A stretch of 64,000 bases of DNA from Anianibacter sp965662745 (GTDB lineage Bacteria; Pseudomonadota; Alphaproteobacteria; Rhodobacterales; Rhodobacteraceae). The stretch is from NCBI GenBank assembly GCA_965662745.1, contig CBFIJK010000002.1:120364-184363 (forward strand), written 5' to 3'. Position 1 is the stretch's first letter, and every line of letters begins with the position of its first letter. The notes below the pieces were generated by a model, which saw only the letters and a program-made list of their open reading frames with translations, did not search any database and was not told where the DNA came from. The position numbers were made by a program, and so were the translations under genes. This document shows positions 1 through 8,658 of this stretch, in pieces.

Positions 1-287
1 TCGTCGCGATGGAGATCGAAAAGGCCAGGCTGGAAAGCATGCCAAAGATCATCGCGGAAATGGTGCGTCCGGCGGAAAAGATCAAAGGGATCAGCGTGAA
101 CCATATCAGCGGCATGGGCAGCACTGGTGGAGACGCCGGATCCACGGCACCGGTCAGCCAAGCCATCAACAGCATCATGGACATGGCAGTGCAGATGCCA
201 GCCCTCAAGAAGATCGGGGATGCCGTCGGCGTGAACCTCGAAGAGTCGATCGAGAGCGTGACCGGCAAGAAGACCGACAAGTCCTGA
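1..287 (+). CDS. Flotillin / SPFH-domain protein, C-terminal end (partial)
   Basis: The open frame enters the window from the left, with codons GTC GCG before the first visible ATG, so the gene starts upstream. The visible 94 or so residues match the C-terminus of bacterial flotillins: a short helix (EIEKARLESMPKIIAEMVRP), a beta-like stretch (KIKGISVNHISGMG), then a low-complexity tail with a hydrophobic helix. Flotillins are membrane-associated scaffold proteins of ordered lipid domains. The SPFH domain and coiled coil would lie outside the window. The family call rests only on this tail, so subtype and start cannot be given. Confidence 0.75.
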   Translation, partial: VAMEIEKARLESMPKIIAEMVRPAEKIKGISVNHISGMGSTGGDAGSTAPVSQAINSIMDMAVQMPALKKIGDAVGVNLEESIESVTGKKTDKS

Positions 288-338
288 GTTTGCGCGAACG
301 GCGGGCCTGTCCGGTCCGCCGTTCTTCCGTTCTCGTGG

Positions 339-1379
339 CTACGGCGTTCCGCTTTCCGCCTGTTCCATCGCATTTTCCCATTCCGTCAGGAACGTCCGCC
401 GGTTCAGCGGGTCGAGATACACCATCAATGCGGGTCCAAGCCTGATCGGCCCGAAACCTGCAGCAGGGCCTTCCGCGCTTTGGCCGAGGGGTGGAAGGGG
501 CCAATCGCCTCTGGTTTCGCGTAGTCCAAGATCAAGCAGCATGTCGATCAGCGTGCCTGCACCTTCGGTGTTCTCGGCGGTGCCTGGGATGATCGCGGTG
601 CGCAGCATGACGTTGGCGAAATCCTCCATCCTAGCGATCTGCACCTGCCCGCCGGTCTTGCCGGCGAGCCGTTCGGCCGCGTAGCTGCCAAGGACGTTGT
701 AGGCGAGGGACAGGCGCCCGCCGATCACGTCATCGACCATCTGTCCCGAACAGCAATAAAGGGTCGGCGCAAGGCGGCCCATGACCTCGCTCAGCCGCCA
801 ATAGGCGTCGGTGGACCGCGCCTCTTGCGTCGCGAAAAGATACCCCAGACCACTTTCGCGCACGTCATAGGTGCCCACTGCATTCTCGAACCGTTCGGGG
901 TGGTCGCGCAGAAGGGTGATCAGCTCTTGCCGGGTCGCCGGGACCGGCTGACCGCCAAGCGCTTCGGTGGACAGGACGACGACGGCAGGCTCTGCGGTGA
1001 AGGCAAAGATCAGGTCGCGCCATCTGGCCCAGTCGGGCAGCGTATCTGTCGCGGCGGACCGATAGCTTCGCGCAAAGCCGTCATTGGCCAGTTGCAGCTG
1101 CAAGTCCATGGCCGAAGACAGAGCAAGGTCATAGCTGAGCCCGGCGCGGATCGCGCGGTAGAGTTCAACCGACGAGGCGACGGTGTAATCCACCGTCAGG
1201 TCGGGGCGCAGGGACTGGAAGGCGTCGATATAGGGCTCGAACACATCCAGATCGGCGGTCGAGATGATTCGCAGGATGTCGCTGCCATCGCCGGGATAGA
1301 CCTTGCGGTCTTCGACTTCCTGCGCAGCCGCAATGGCGGACCAGAGGATCAGGCAGAAGGCAAGACAAGTGTGACGCAT
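339..1379 (-). CDS. Periplasmic solute-binding protein (Fe3+-type fold) in the tctDE operon
   Basis: A 346-residue protein with a signal peptide (MRHTCLAFCLILWSAIAAAQ, cleavage after the Ala run). The body resembles class II periplasmic binding proteins of the iron/2-aminoethylphosphonate type (LRIISTADLDVFEPYIDAF near the mature N-terminus, a Cys-Cys pair near residue 218). It is the last gene of the minus-strand tctD-tctE operon, and its start lies 31 nt inside tctE. No ABC permease or ATPase is nearby, so it is unlikely to feed an ABC importer here. I infer that it presents a ligand to the TctE sensor domain. A normal import role with distant permeases is the alternative. Confidence 0.75.
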   Translation of the reverse strand: MRHTCLAFCLILWSAIAAAQEVEDRKVYPGDGSDILRIISTADLDVFEPYIDAFQSLRPDLTVDYTVASSVELYRAIRAGLSYDLALSSAMDLQLQLANDGFARSYRSAATDTLPDWARWRDLIFAFTAEPAVVVLSTEALGGQPVPATRQELITLLRDHPERFENAVGTYDVRESGLGYLFATQEARSTDAYWRLSEVMGRLAPTLYCCSGQMVDDVIGGRLSLAYNVLGSYAAERLAGKTGGQVQIARMEDFANVMLRTAIIPGTAENTEGAGTLIDMLLDLGLRETRGDWPLPPLGQSAEGPAAGFGPIRLGPALMVYLDPLNRRTFLTEWENAMEQAESGTP

Positions 1380-2719
1380 GCGCCAATTCCCTTCGGGTTG
1401 GGGCCAAGTTCAAGACGCCCGCCATGGGCGGCAAGGACATCGGAGGCGATCGTCAGGCCAAGGCCCGACCCTACGATTCCGCCGGTGTTGGTGCCGCGCT
1501 GGAATCTTTCGGTCAGGGCCTCGGCGGGACCATCGCCCAGGCCGGGGCCTTCGTCGGTGACAGTGATGTGGGCCTGCTCGTCTTGGTCACGAACGGCGAT
1601 CCGGACTGTGGTGTCTTCGGGCGAGTACTTGACCGCGTTGTCAAGCACGTTGCGCAGGGCGGAATCGAGAAGAACAGCGTCGCCCGCGATCAGGATAGAG
1701 GCCGTATCGACGTGGATCGCGATGTCCTTCATGGCCGCCGTAGGCTCCAGCGACGCTGCCGCTTGTTGGACAAGCTCTGCCAGGTCGATGCGGTCGCGCG
1801 CCAAATCCTCGGCCCGAAAGGCAACTGTCGCATGATCCAAGAGTTGTCCGGCAGAGCGAGAGCTTTCGTCGACCGCACGGATGATCTGCCGCAACCTGTG
1901 GCGTGTGTCTTCGCCCTCGGCAGAGCGCAGGGCGATCTCGGCCTGCGTGCGCACGGTGGCGAGAGGCGTACGAACACGGTGTGCGGCCTCGGCGATGAAA
2001 TCCTCGGATCGCCGGATCGACTGGCCAAGGCGATCCATCAGCCGGTTGAGCGCGCTGCGCAGCGGGGTCAGTTCAGATGGGGTGTTGCCGCGCAGAGGGC
2101 GCAAGTCAGACGGGCCGCGCCGGGACACGGCTTGGGCGAAACTGTTGAGCGGGCTCAGCGACGCCCGCGCAGCGACCGAGGTGAGGATCGTTGCCACGGC
2201 AAAAAACGCCAGCGAGAGGGCCGCCGCAAGGCGCGATAGCTGCCCCGACACCGCGCCGACGCCGCTGAGCGTCTGGGCGACCGTGACGATCACCGGCACC
2301 GGGTCGGTTCCTGCCAGCACCACCCGGCGGACGGATGCCATGCGGATCGGTTCCCCCAGGAAACTGCCGGTATCAAAGGCGGTGCGTCCGTTGGTCAGGT
2401 CCGGTTCTGGCACGGGAAGATCAGCATAGCCGGTCAGCACCTCGCCGCCCGCGGTGACACGGTAGAACACCCGATCCTCGCTGATCGCGCCCAGCATGGA
2501 GAAGGCCGAATAGGGCAGTTCCAGGCGCACCTCGCCCTGTTCGGTGCGGATCGTCTCGGCGATGGAGGTGGCTGATGCGGCAAGGATATTGTCCTGCGTG
2601 CGCGTCGCCGCCTCGCGCGCCAGTTCCGACACCATCCACCACGAGAGCAGCGACAAGAGAGCGGCGACCCCAGCCAGAAGCAACGTCAGGCGGCGGCCAA
2701 TGGACAGCGGGCGGATCAT
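1349..2719 (-). CDS. tctE: Sensor histidine kinase TctE-like
   Basis: A 456-residue membrane kinase. TM1 is about residues 11-31, a periplasmic domain of the 2CSK_N type spans about 35-160, TM2 is about 163-184, and a HAMP-like linker follows. The HisKA box has the phospho-accepting His at about 247 (EAAHRVRTPL). The HATPase domain shows an N-box (NVLDNAVKYS) and G-boxes (DEGPGLG, GSGLGLTI). The start codon overlaps the stop of tctD by 4 nt, so the two are translationally coupled. TctE-type kinases sense tricarboxylates and control TctABC transporters. The divergent tctCBA genes support that role here, although the exact ligand is not visible. Confidence 0.9.
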   Translation of the reverse strand: MIRPLSIGRRLTLLLAGVAALLSLLSWWMVSELAREAATRTQDNILAASATSIAETIRTEQGEVRLELPYSAFSMLGAISEDRVFYRVTAGGEVLTGYADLPVPEPDLTNGRTAFDTGSFLGEPIRMASVRRVVLAGTDPVPVIVTVAQTLSGVGAVSGQLSRLAAALSLAFFAVATILTSVAARASLSPLNSFAQAVSRRGPSDLRPLRGNTPSELTPLRSALNRLMDRLGQSIRRSEDFIAEAAHRVRTPLATVRTQAEIALRSAEGEDTRHRLRQIIRAVDESSRSAGQLLDHATVAFRAEDLARDRIDLAELVQQAAASLEPTAAMKDIAIHVDTASILIAGDAVLLDSALRNVLDNAVKYSPEDTTVRIAVRDQDEQAHITVTDEGPGLGDGPAEALTERFQRGTNTGGIVGSGLGLTIASDVLAAHGGRLELGPNPKGIGACVTLVLPSA

Positions 2720-3378
2720 TCGGCGCGAAGCCGATAGCCAAGCCCGCGCACCGTTTCGATCGTCAGATCCATAGGTGCGATCCGGCGGCGCAGGCGGCCA
2801 ACATAAACTTCTATGGCGTTCTCGGTTACCTCGGCATCGAAGGAAAACAGCCGATCAAGAAGCTGCCCCTTGGAAAAGGTTTGCCCGGGATGACGGGCCA
2901 GAATCTCTAAAAGCCGCGTTTCGCGATTGCGGAGGGTCACGCTTTCGGCGCCTAGGCGCAGGCTGCCAGACAGCGGATCGAAAAGCGCCGGGCCGACCGC
3001 GATTTCGTTGCGGGCTGAACCGCCGCGGCGGCGCAGAACAGCGCGAACGCGGGCCTCAAGCTCGGAAAAATCGAAGGGTTTGGTGATGTAGTCGTCGGCC
3101 CCCTGATCGAGTGCGCCAACGCGGTCGGATACCTGCGCACGGGCCGTCAGCACGATTACCGGCGTTTCGATCTGCGCGCGGCTGCGGGCCAGAAAATCGC
3201 GCCCATCGCCGTCAGGTAGCATCACGTCCAGAAGGATCAGGTCATAGCTGGCGCCGCTCAGGCAATCTTCGGCCTCGGCAAGGCTGGCGGCATGATCGAC
3301 GGCGTGCCCGTCGAGCGACAGGCGGTTCACGACCGCCTCGGCCAGTTCCCTGTTGTCCTCGACCAGTAGGAACCGCAC
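2716..3378 (-). CDS. tctD: OmpR-family response regulator TctD-like
   Basis: The receiver domain carries an acidic pocket (VEDN), phospho-acceptor Asp51 (LLDVMLPDGDG) and the Lys of ITKPF. It is followed by a winged-helix DNA-binding domain (TLRNRETRLLEIL, VYVGRLRRRI, VRGLGYRL). I prefer the GTG start at 3378, which gives 220 residues starting MRFLLVEDN, because an AAGGA Shine-Dalgarno lies 9 nt upstream. An in-frame ATG at 3414 would add 12 residues and overlap the putative operator. It is the first gene of the sensor operon and divergent from tctC. It probably activates tctCBA upon phosphorylation by TctE. Confidence 0.9.
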   Translation of the reverse strand: MRFLLVEDNRELAEAVVNRLSLDGHAVDHAASLAEAEDCLSGASYDLILLDVMLPDGDGRDFLARSRAQIETPVIVLTARAQVSDRVGALDQGADDYITKPFDFSELEARVRAVLRRRGGSARNEIAVGPALFDPLSGSLRLGAESVTLRNRETRLLEILARHPGQTFSKGQLLDRLFSFDAEVTENAIEVYVGRLRRRIAPMDLTIETVRGLGYRLRAE

Positions 3379-3414
3379 GCGTTCATGTCCTTCGTTTACC
3401 TGTGACACCCCCAC

Positions 3415-3441
3415 GGTCAGGGCGTGTCAGGCCCATGTCAG
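3415..3441. promoter_or_regulatory. Candidate TctD operator: tandem TGTCAG repeats
   Basis: The divergent tctD/tctC region has TGTCAG at 3425-3430 and again at 3436-3441, an 11-bp period, preceded by a GGTCAG at 3415-3420. Direct repeats spaced about one helical turn apart are the usual binding site of OmpR-family dimers. The site lies 64-90 nt upstream of the tctC start. Assignment to TctD is by position only. Confidence 0.45.
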
Positions 3442-3504
3442 CTTTGTGTGGTGCTTTGCGAGCATGGGCGGAGGAGGTCCGCCTGTCAAACGGGAGGAAT
3501 CCAG

Positions 3505-4488
3505 ATGAAAACGAACATGACCCGCCGGGTCGTGATGGCTGCTGCTGCGGCCACGGTCGGCTTTGCCGGCATCGCGCAGGCGGAATCGCACCAGGTTCTC
3601 GATCAGCTTCACTTCGTGATCCCCGGCGGCGCCGGTGGCGGCTGGGACGGCACCGCGCGTGGCACGGGCGAGGCACTGACCGAATCCGGTCTTGTCGGCA
3701 CTGCCAGCTACGAGAACATGTCGGGCGGCGGCGGCGGTGTGGCCATCGGCTACATGATCGAGAATGCCGAAAGCCTCGACAATACGCTGATGGTCAACTC
3801 GACGCCCATCGTCATCCGTTCGCTTACCGGTGTCTTTCCGCAAAGCTTCCGTGACCTGACCCTCGTGGCCGGCACCATCGGCGACTATGCCGCGATTGTC
3901 GTGCCCGCAGACAGCGAGATCGAGGACATGGCCGGTCTGATCGGTGCGTTCGAAGAGCAGGGCGACGATTTCGCCGTTGGCGGCGGTTCGGTGCCCGGCG
4001 GCATGGACCACCTTGTCGCGGCGATGGTCATGAAGGCCGCGGGCCAAGATCCGATTGCCGTCAACTACATCCCCTATGACGCGGGCGGTGAAGCCATGGC
4101 AGGCCTTCTGTCGGGCGAGATCGACGCGCTGTCGACCGGCTTTTCCGAAGCGATCGCGCTGGCCGACCAGGGCGAAGTGCGCATCCTCGGCGTGACCGCG
4201 CCCGAGCGCGTTCCGGCCTATGACGCCGCACCGACCTTCGTCGAGCAGGACATCGACACCACCTTCGTGAACTGGCGCGGGTTCTTTGCCGCTCCTGGCA
4301 TCTCGGAAGAGAAGCGTCAGGAATACGTCAACGCCTTCGGTGCAATGTACGACACCGAGGCGTGGGAAGACGTTCGTTCGCGCAACGGCTGGGTGAACAT
4401 CTACAACCCCGGCGACGAATTCCTGAACTTCCTCGAAGCACAGGAACAGGAAATCCGCGACCTGATGACCCAGCTTGGTTTCCTCTAA
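3505..4488 (+). CDS. tctC: Tripartite tricarboxylate transporter substrate-binding protein TctC
   Basis: A 327-residue periplasmic binding protein of the TctC/Bug family. The signal peptide has twin arginines (MKTNMTRRVVMAAAAATVGFAG) and an AQA cleavage site near residue 27. The family's ligand loop appears as VIPGGAGGGWDGTAR, followed by YENMSGGGGGVAI. The ATG at 3505 has a GGGAGG box 8 nt upstream and opens directly on the signal peptide; the frame stays open further upstream without one. It is the first gene of tctCBA and delivers a tricarboxylate or related acid to the TctAB membrane complex. A stem-loop after the stop probably raises its level above that of tctBA. Confidence 0.93.
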   Translation: MKTNMTRRVVMAAAAATVGFAGIAQAESHQVLDQLHFVIPGGAGGGWDGTARGTGEALTESGLVGTASYENMSGGGGGVAIGYMIENAESLDNTLMVNSTPIVIRSLTGVFPQSFRDLTLVAGTIGDYAAIVVPADSEIEDMAGLIGAFEEQGDDFAVGGGSVPGGMDHLVAAMVMKAAGQDPIAVNYIPYDAGGEAMAGLLSGEIDALSTGFSEAIALADQGEVRILGVTAPERVPAYDAAPTFVEQDIDTTFVNWRGFFAAPGISEEKRQEYVNAFGAMYDTEAWEDVRSRNGWVNIYNPGDEFLNFLEAQEQEIRDLMTQLGFL

Positions 4489-4518
4489 GCCTTTGGGCTT
4501 TCGAACTTAGCTGAAGAA

Positions 4519-4544
4519 CGGGTGGGCCAGTCTCGGCCCGCCCG
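4519..4544 (+). terminator. Intra-operon stem-loop between tctC and tctB
   Basis: A 10-bp hairpin with arms CGGGTGGGCC and GGCCCGCCCG (one wobble pair) and loop AGTCTC, with no T-run. Hairpins between a binding-protein gene and its membrane genes usually stabilise the upstream mRNA or partly attenuate. A full terminator is unlikely because tctBA depend on read-through. Confidence 0.55.
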
Positions 4545-4586
4545 AACAGCCAATCAGATTTCAGGCACCCGCCAGGGAGGGGACAG

Positions 4587-5081
4587 ATGGCACTCGACCG
4601 TTGGATCGCGCTTATCTTCGTCGCATTCTGCGCCGCATACGGCTACTTAGCCTTCTTCACGATGGACCAGCTTTTGCCGCCCTTCATGCAGCGCAATCCG
4701 GTCTGGCCCTCGACCTTTCCCAAGGTGCTTTCAGTCCTGGGGATCATTGTCGGGATGATCGTCCTTCTGGGGCTTGAGCCGACGACCGGCGAAAAGGAAC
4801 CCGGCGCATCCGAGATCAACTATCGCCGTTTGACCGACTACAAACTGGGTCAGGCCCTGTCCCTGCTTGCCTTGATGGTTGTCTACGCCCTGGCCCTGCG
4901 CCCTGTCGGCTTTCTGATCGCGACGACCGTGTTTCTCGCCGGTGGCAGCGCCATTCTTGGAGAGCGCAAGTGGCACATCATGATCCCGGTCGCAATTCTG
5001 GCCGCCGGTTGCGTCTGGTATCTTGTGCAGCAGGTGCTTGGCATCTTCCTGCGGCCCTTTCCGTATTTTCTGGGGATCTGA
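4587..5081 (+). CDS. tctB: Tripartite tricarboxylate transporter small membrane subunit TctB
   Basis: A 164-residue protein with four predicted membrane helices (about 8-26, 47-65, 93-111 and 116-160, the last split). Length and position match TctB, the poorly conserved small subunit that pairs with TctA in the inner membrane. The start is preceded by GGGAGGGG. tctA begins 3 nt after its stop, so the pair is coupled. Identity rests mainly on its position between tctC and tctA and on its topology. Confidence 0.9.
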   Translation: MALDRWIALIFVAFCAAYGYLAFFTMDQLLPPFMQRNPVWPSTFPKVLSVLGIIVGMIVLLGLEPTTGEKEPGASEINYRRLTDYKLGQALSLLALMVVYALALRPVGFLIATTVFLAGGSAILGERKWHIMIPVAILAAGCVWYLVQQVLGIFLRPFPYFLGI

Positions 5082-5084
5082 GAC

Positions 5085-6602
5085 ATGATCGACGGTATTC
5101 TCATCGGCCTTGAGGCCGCGTTTTCCATTCAGAACCTTCTTATGGTCGTGGCGGGCTGTCTGATCGGCACCTTCATCGGCATGCTGCCGGGGCTGGGGCC
5201 GATGTCGATCATCGCAATCATGATCCCGGTCGCGATTTCCATCGGGGATCCGACGGCGGCGCTGATCCTTCTCGCGGGCGTCTATTATGGCGCGATCTTC
5301 GGCGGGTCGACCTCGTCGATCCTGCTGAACGCGCCGGGGGTGGCGGGCACCGTCGCCACATCCTTCGACGGCTATCCGATGGCGCGGAAGGGACAGGCGG
5401 GCAAAGCCTTGACCATCGCCGCCGTGGCCAGCTTTTGCGGCGGCACCATCGGCGCGATCCTTCTGGCGATCTTCGCGCCAGCGCTGTCGTCGGTCGCGTT
5501 ATTGTTTCATTCGGCGGAATATTTCGCGCTGATGGTTGTGGGCCTGTCGGCTATCGCGGCCTTCGCAGGCACAGGGCAAGTGGCCAAGGCGCTGATGATG
5601 ACCGTCCTGGGCCTTATCCTTGCGACAGTGGGAGAGGGTGCGCTTTTCAACATGCCGCGTTTCACGCTGGGGATGATGGACCTGCAGTCGGGCATTTCGT
5701 TCATCACGCTCGCCATGGCGATGTTCGCGTTGCCCGAGGCGATCTTTCTGGTGCTCAACCCCGGCCGATCCTCGCAAGAGGGTGGATCGGGCAAGATCGA
5801 GAACCTGCGCTTTTCGCGGGCCGAGGCGCGCGCCATGGCCCCCGTGATTGGTCGCCAGTCGATTCAAGGCTTCTTCATCGGGGTATTGCCGGGTGCGGGG
5901 GCGACCATCGCGTCCTTCCTTGGCTATGCGGTCGAACGCAACATCGCGTCCGAAGAAGAGCAGAAGGAATTCGGCAAGGGTTCGGTCAAGGGACTGGCCG
6001 CGCCCGAGACGGCCAATAACGCGGCCTGCACCGGGTCTTTCGTGCCGCTGCTGACGCTAGGCATCCCCGGATCGGGGACCACCGCGATCCTGCTGGGCGC
6101 TTTGATCGCGCTGAACGTCACGCCGGGTCCGCGCCTGATGATCGACGAGCCGGATATCTTCTGGGCGGTCATCATCTCGATGTATATCGGCAACTTCGTC
6201 CTCCTGGTGCTGAACCTGCCGCTGATCCCCTATATCGCAAAGATCCTCGCGATACCGCGCAACTACCTGATCCCGTTCATCATGTTCTTCACGCTGATGG
6301 GGGCCTATATCGGGCAGAACAATTCGACAGAACTGTTGATGCTGGTCGGCCTTGGCGTGCTGGCGACGATCTTCCGCTTTGCCGACTACCCGCTAGCGCC
6401 GCTCTTGATCGGGTTCATCCTGGGCACGATGCTCGAGGATAACTTCGCGCGGTCGATGCAGCTTTATCGCGGGCTCGACTTTGTCATCGAACGCCCGATG
6501 ACACTGGGGCTTCTTGTGCTGGCGGCGTTCCTTGTCCTTTTGCCAAGCTTCCGTGCGCGGCGAGCCCGCGCGCGCGCCAAGGGCGTGGCCGATGGGGATT
6601 AA
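5085..6602 (+). CDS. tctA: Tripartite tricarboxylate transporter large permease TctA
   Basis: A 505-residue permease with about 12 hydrophobic segments. Family motifs are visible: GLLPGLGP-like (GMLPGLGPMSIIA) near residue 35, YYGAIFGGSTSSILLNAPG near 65-85, and a second inverted-repeat copy (VLPGAGATIASFLGYAVE, ETANNAACTGSFVPLLTLGIPGSGTTAI). It forms the translocation pore and works with TctB and the binding protein TctC, using an ion gradient. It is followed 12 nt later by the CoA-transferase gene, apparently in the same transcript. Confidence 0.95.
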   Translation: MIDGILIGLEAAFSIQNLLMVVAGCLIGTFIGMLPGLGPMSIIAIMIPVAISIGDPTAALILLAGVYYGAIFGGSTSSILLNAPGVAGTVATSFDGYPMARKGQAGKALTIAAVASFCGGTIGAILLAIFAPALSSVALLFHSAEYFALMVVGLSAIAAFAGTGQVAKALMMTVLGLILATVGEGALFNMPRFTLGMMDLQSGISFITLAMAMFALPEAIFLVLNPGRSSQEGGSGKIENLRFSRAEARAMAPVIGRQSIQGFFIGVLPGAGATIASFLGYAVERNIASEEEQKEFGKGSVKGLAAPETANNAACTGSFVPLLTLGIPGSGTTAILLGALIALNVTPGPRLMIDEPDIFWAVIISMYIGNFVLLVLNLPLIPYIAKILAIPRNYLIPFIMFFTLMGAYIGQNNSTELLMLVGLGVLATIFRFADYPLAPLLIGFILGTMLEDNFARSMQLYRGLDFVIERPMTLGLLVLAAFLVLLPSFRARRARARAKGVADGD

Positions 6603-6614
6603 GAGCCGCCGGGG

Positions 6615-7808
6615 ATGACACGCGCGCTCGAAGGCATACGCGTTCTCGACCTGACGAATGTACTCGCTGGGCCGTTCGCGTGCCATCAGCTTGCCCATCT
6701 CGGTGCCGAGGTCATCAAGGTCGAAGCGGTGGGGCGCGGTGATCTTGCGCGCAACCTTGGCGCCGATCCAAAACTGTCGGCCAAAGGTATGGGGATTTCC
6801 TTTCTTGCCCAGAACCCAGGGAAGAAAAGCCTGACGCTGAACCTCAAGGCCGCGAAGGGCAAAGAGGCGCTGCGCCGCCTCGTCCAGACCGCCGATGTGC
6901 TGGTCGAGAACTTCAGACCCGGCGTGATGGATCGCCTAGGCCTTGGCTATGAGACGCTGAAGGTGGAGAACCCCGCGCTGATCTACTGCGCGATTTCAGG
7001 CTTTGGGCAAGATGGCCCGTGGGCGGACAGGCCCGCCTATGACCAGATCATCCAGGGCGTTTCTGGCGTCATGTCGGTGACCGGGGATGCAGACAGCGCG
7101 CCTTTGCGCGTCGGCTATCCGCTGGCGGACACGGTGGGCGGGCTGACGGCTGCCATGGCGATCGCCGCTGCGCTGAATGCGCCGCAGCGGGGGACATTCA
7201 TCGACGTGTCCATGCTGGATTCGGTCTTGGCGACCATGGGCTGGGTCGTGTCGAACCATCTGATCGGCGGTGTGGATCCCGCGCCGCAGGGCAATGAAAA
7301 CCCCACCTCGGCGCCGTCCGGGGCGTTTCAGTGCAGCGACGGGCTGATCAACATTGCGGCCAACAAGGACGAACAATGGGTGCTTCTGGCGGACTATCTG
7401 GGGCGGCGCGATCTGCTGGATCAGCCCGATTTCACAACGCGAGAGGATCGCAAGGCGCACCGCCTGCGCCTTCGGGCAGAACTTGAAACGGTGCTGACCA
7501 CGCGCCCCGCCCGCGATTGGGCGCGCGAGCTGAATGCCATCGGCGTGCCCGCAGGCGCGGTGATGACAGTGCCAGAGATACTGGCCCATCCACAGATCAC
7601 GACCCGTGATCTTCTTGCGCGTTTCGATGGTGCGCCGGGGGTGGACCGGGCCATCGACCTGATGCGCATCGGCGCGATGTTCGACGGCGTGCGGCCCCGT
7701 GTGGACAGCCCGCCACCCGCGCTGGGTGCGGATACGGAGGAAATCCTGGCCTCGCTTGGCTATTCCAGCGATGAAATCGACGATATGCGCGAAGAGGGAA
7801 CGGTATGA
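6615..7808 (+). CDS. Class III CoA-transferase (CaiB/BaiF family)
   Basis: A 397-residue family III CoA-transferase. The N-terminus (LEGIRVLDLTNVLAGPFA) and the catalytic-Asp region (RPAYDQIIQGVSGVMSVTGD, Asp about 143) are typical, and the length is normal. These enzymes move CoA between carboxylic acids. It lies between tctA and a citrate-synthase-like lyase and overlaps the lyase start by 4 nt, so I infer that it activates the imported di- or tricarboxylate, possibly citrate to citryl-CoA. The specific acceptor and donor cannot be read from the sequence. Confidence 0.85.
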   Translation: MTRALEGIRVLDLTNVLAGPFACHQLAHLGAEVIKVEAVGRGDLARNLGADPKLSAKGMGISFLAQNPGKKSLTLNLKAAKGKEALRRLVQTADVLVENFRPGVMDRLGLGYETLKVENPALIYCAISGFGQDGPWADRPAYDQIIQGVSGVMSVTGDADSAPLRVGYPLADTVGGLTAAMAIAAALNAPQRGTFIDVSMLDSVLATMGWVVSNHLIGGVDPAPQGNENPTSAPSGAFQCSDGLINIAANKDEQWVLLADYLGRRDLLDQPDFTTREDRKAHRLRLRAELETVLTTRPARDWARELNAIGVPAGAVMTVPEILAHPQITTRDLLARFDGAPGVDRAIDLMRIGAMFDGVRPRVDSPPPALGADTEEILASLGYSSDEIDDMREEGTV

Positions 7809-8578
7809 CGAGTGATGTAAGCGATTGGTGGCATACGCGGATCATCGACATGGAGCCGGGCCGCATCCATTTGCGCGGTCGGCCCATCGAGGACCTGATC
7901 GGCAACACCGGCTTTGCACCGATGATCTGGCTGATGGTCACGGGCGAAGAGATCAGCGGCGCGCGGGCTGCCCTGTTCGAGGCTGCGTTGGTCGCCGCCG
8001 TCGACCATGGCCCGCAGGCCCCGTCCATCGCCGCCGCACGAATGGCGGCGACCTGCGGGATCGGCTTGCAATCGGCCATGGCGACAGGGCTCAACATGCT
8101 GGGCGATGTGCATGGCGGGGCGGGGGAACAGGCGGTGGAGCTTTATACTCGCGCTGCTGCGGCAGACCCCAAGGCCTTGCCGCAGATCCTCGATGACTGG
8201 CGCGCAGAGCATGGCAAATACATTCCCGGTTTTGGCCATCGTTTTCACAAGCCCGTCGACCCGCGCAGCCCCAGGCTCTTGGCGCTGGTCGACGCGGCGG
8301 CAGAGACGGGCGCCGTGCCCGGGGCCTTCGCGGCGATCGGGCGGGCGATCGAGGCGCACCTGGCCGCTGAGCGGGGCAAACCGGTTCCGATGAATATCGA
8401 CGGGGCGACGGCGGTCATCTTTGCCGAACTCGGCTGCCCGCCGCCCCTTGCGCGGGGCTTTTTCGGGCTCTCGCGATCCGTTGGTATCCTCGCCCACGCG
8501 TGGGAACAAACCCAGCAAGGCGGCCGCAACAAGGGACCGACCCCGCCCGCCTATCGCTGGACTTACGACGGGGATTGA
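7805..8578 (+). CDS. Short citrate-synthase-family protein, candidate citryl-CoA lyase
   Basis: A 257-residue protein aligning with the C-terminal catalytic part of citrate synthases. The three catalytic positions are present: His103 in GDVHGGAGE, His145 in GFGHRFHKPVDPR and Asp199 in NIDGATAV, plus the CoA/substrate region SRSVGILAHAWEQ. Citrate synthases have about 370-430 residues. The short form matches citryl-CoA lyases, which split citryl-CoA into acetyl-CoA and oxaloacetate. Its ATG overlaps the CoA-transferase stop. Context with a tricarboxylate importer supports cleavage rather than synthesis. Other CoA-thioester substrates, such as substituted citryl- or malyl-CoA, are possible. Confidence 0.7.
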   Translation: MTSDVSDWWHTRIIDMEPGRIHLRGRPIEDLIGNTGFAPMIWLMVTGEEISGARAALFEAALVAAVDHGPQAPSIAAARMAATCGIGLQSAMATGLNMLGDVHGGAGEQAVELYTRAAAADPKALPQILDDWRAEHGKYIPGFGHRFHKPVDPRSPRLLALVDAAAETGAVPGAFAAIGRAIEAHLAAERGKPVPMNIDGATAVIFAELGCPPPLARGFFGLSRSVGILAHAWEQTQQGGRNKGPTPPAYRWTYDGD

Positions 8579-8658
8579 AACGGGCCGTCCGGCTTTCCAA
8601 CCTTTTGTTCGGCGCGTATGCATTGGCCTGACCGTGTAACCGCAAGGGCCCGTGTACC

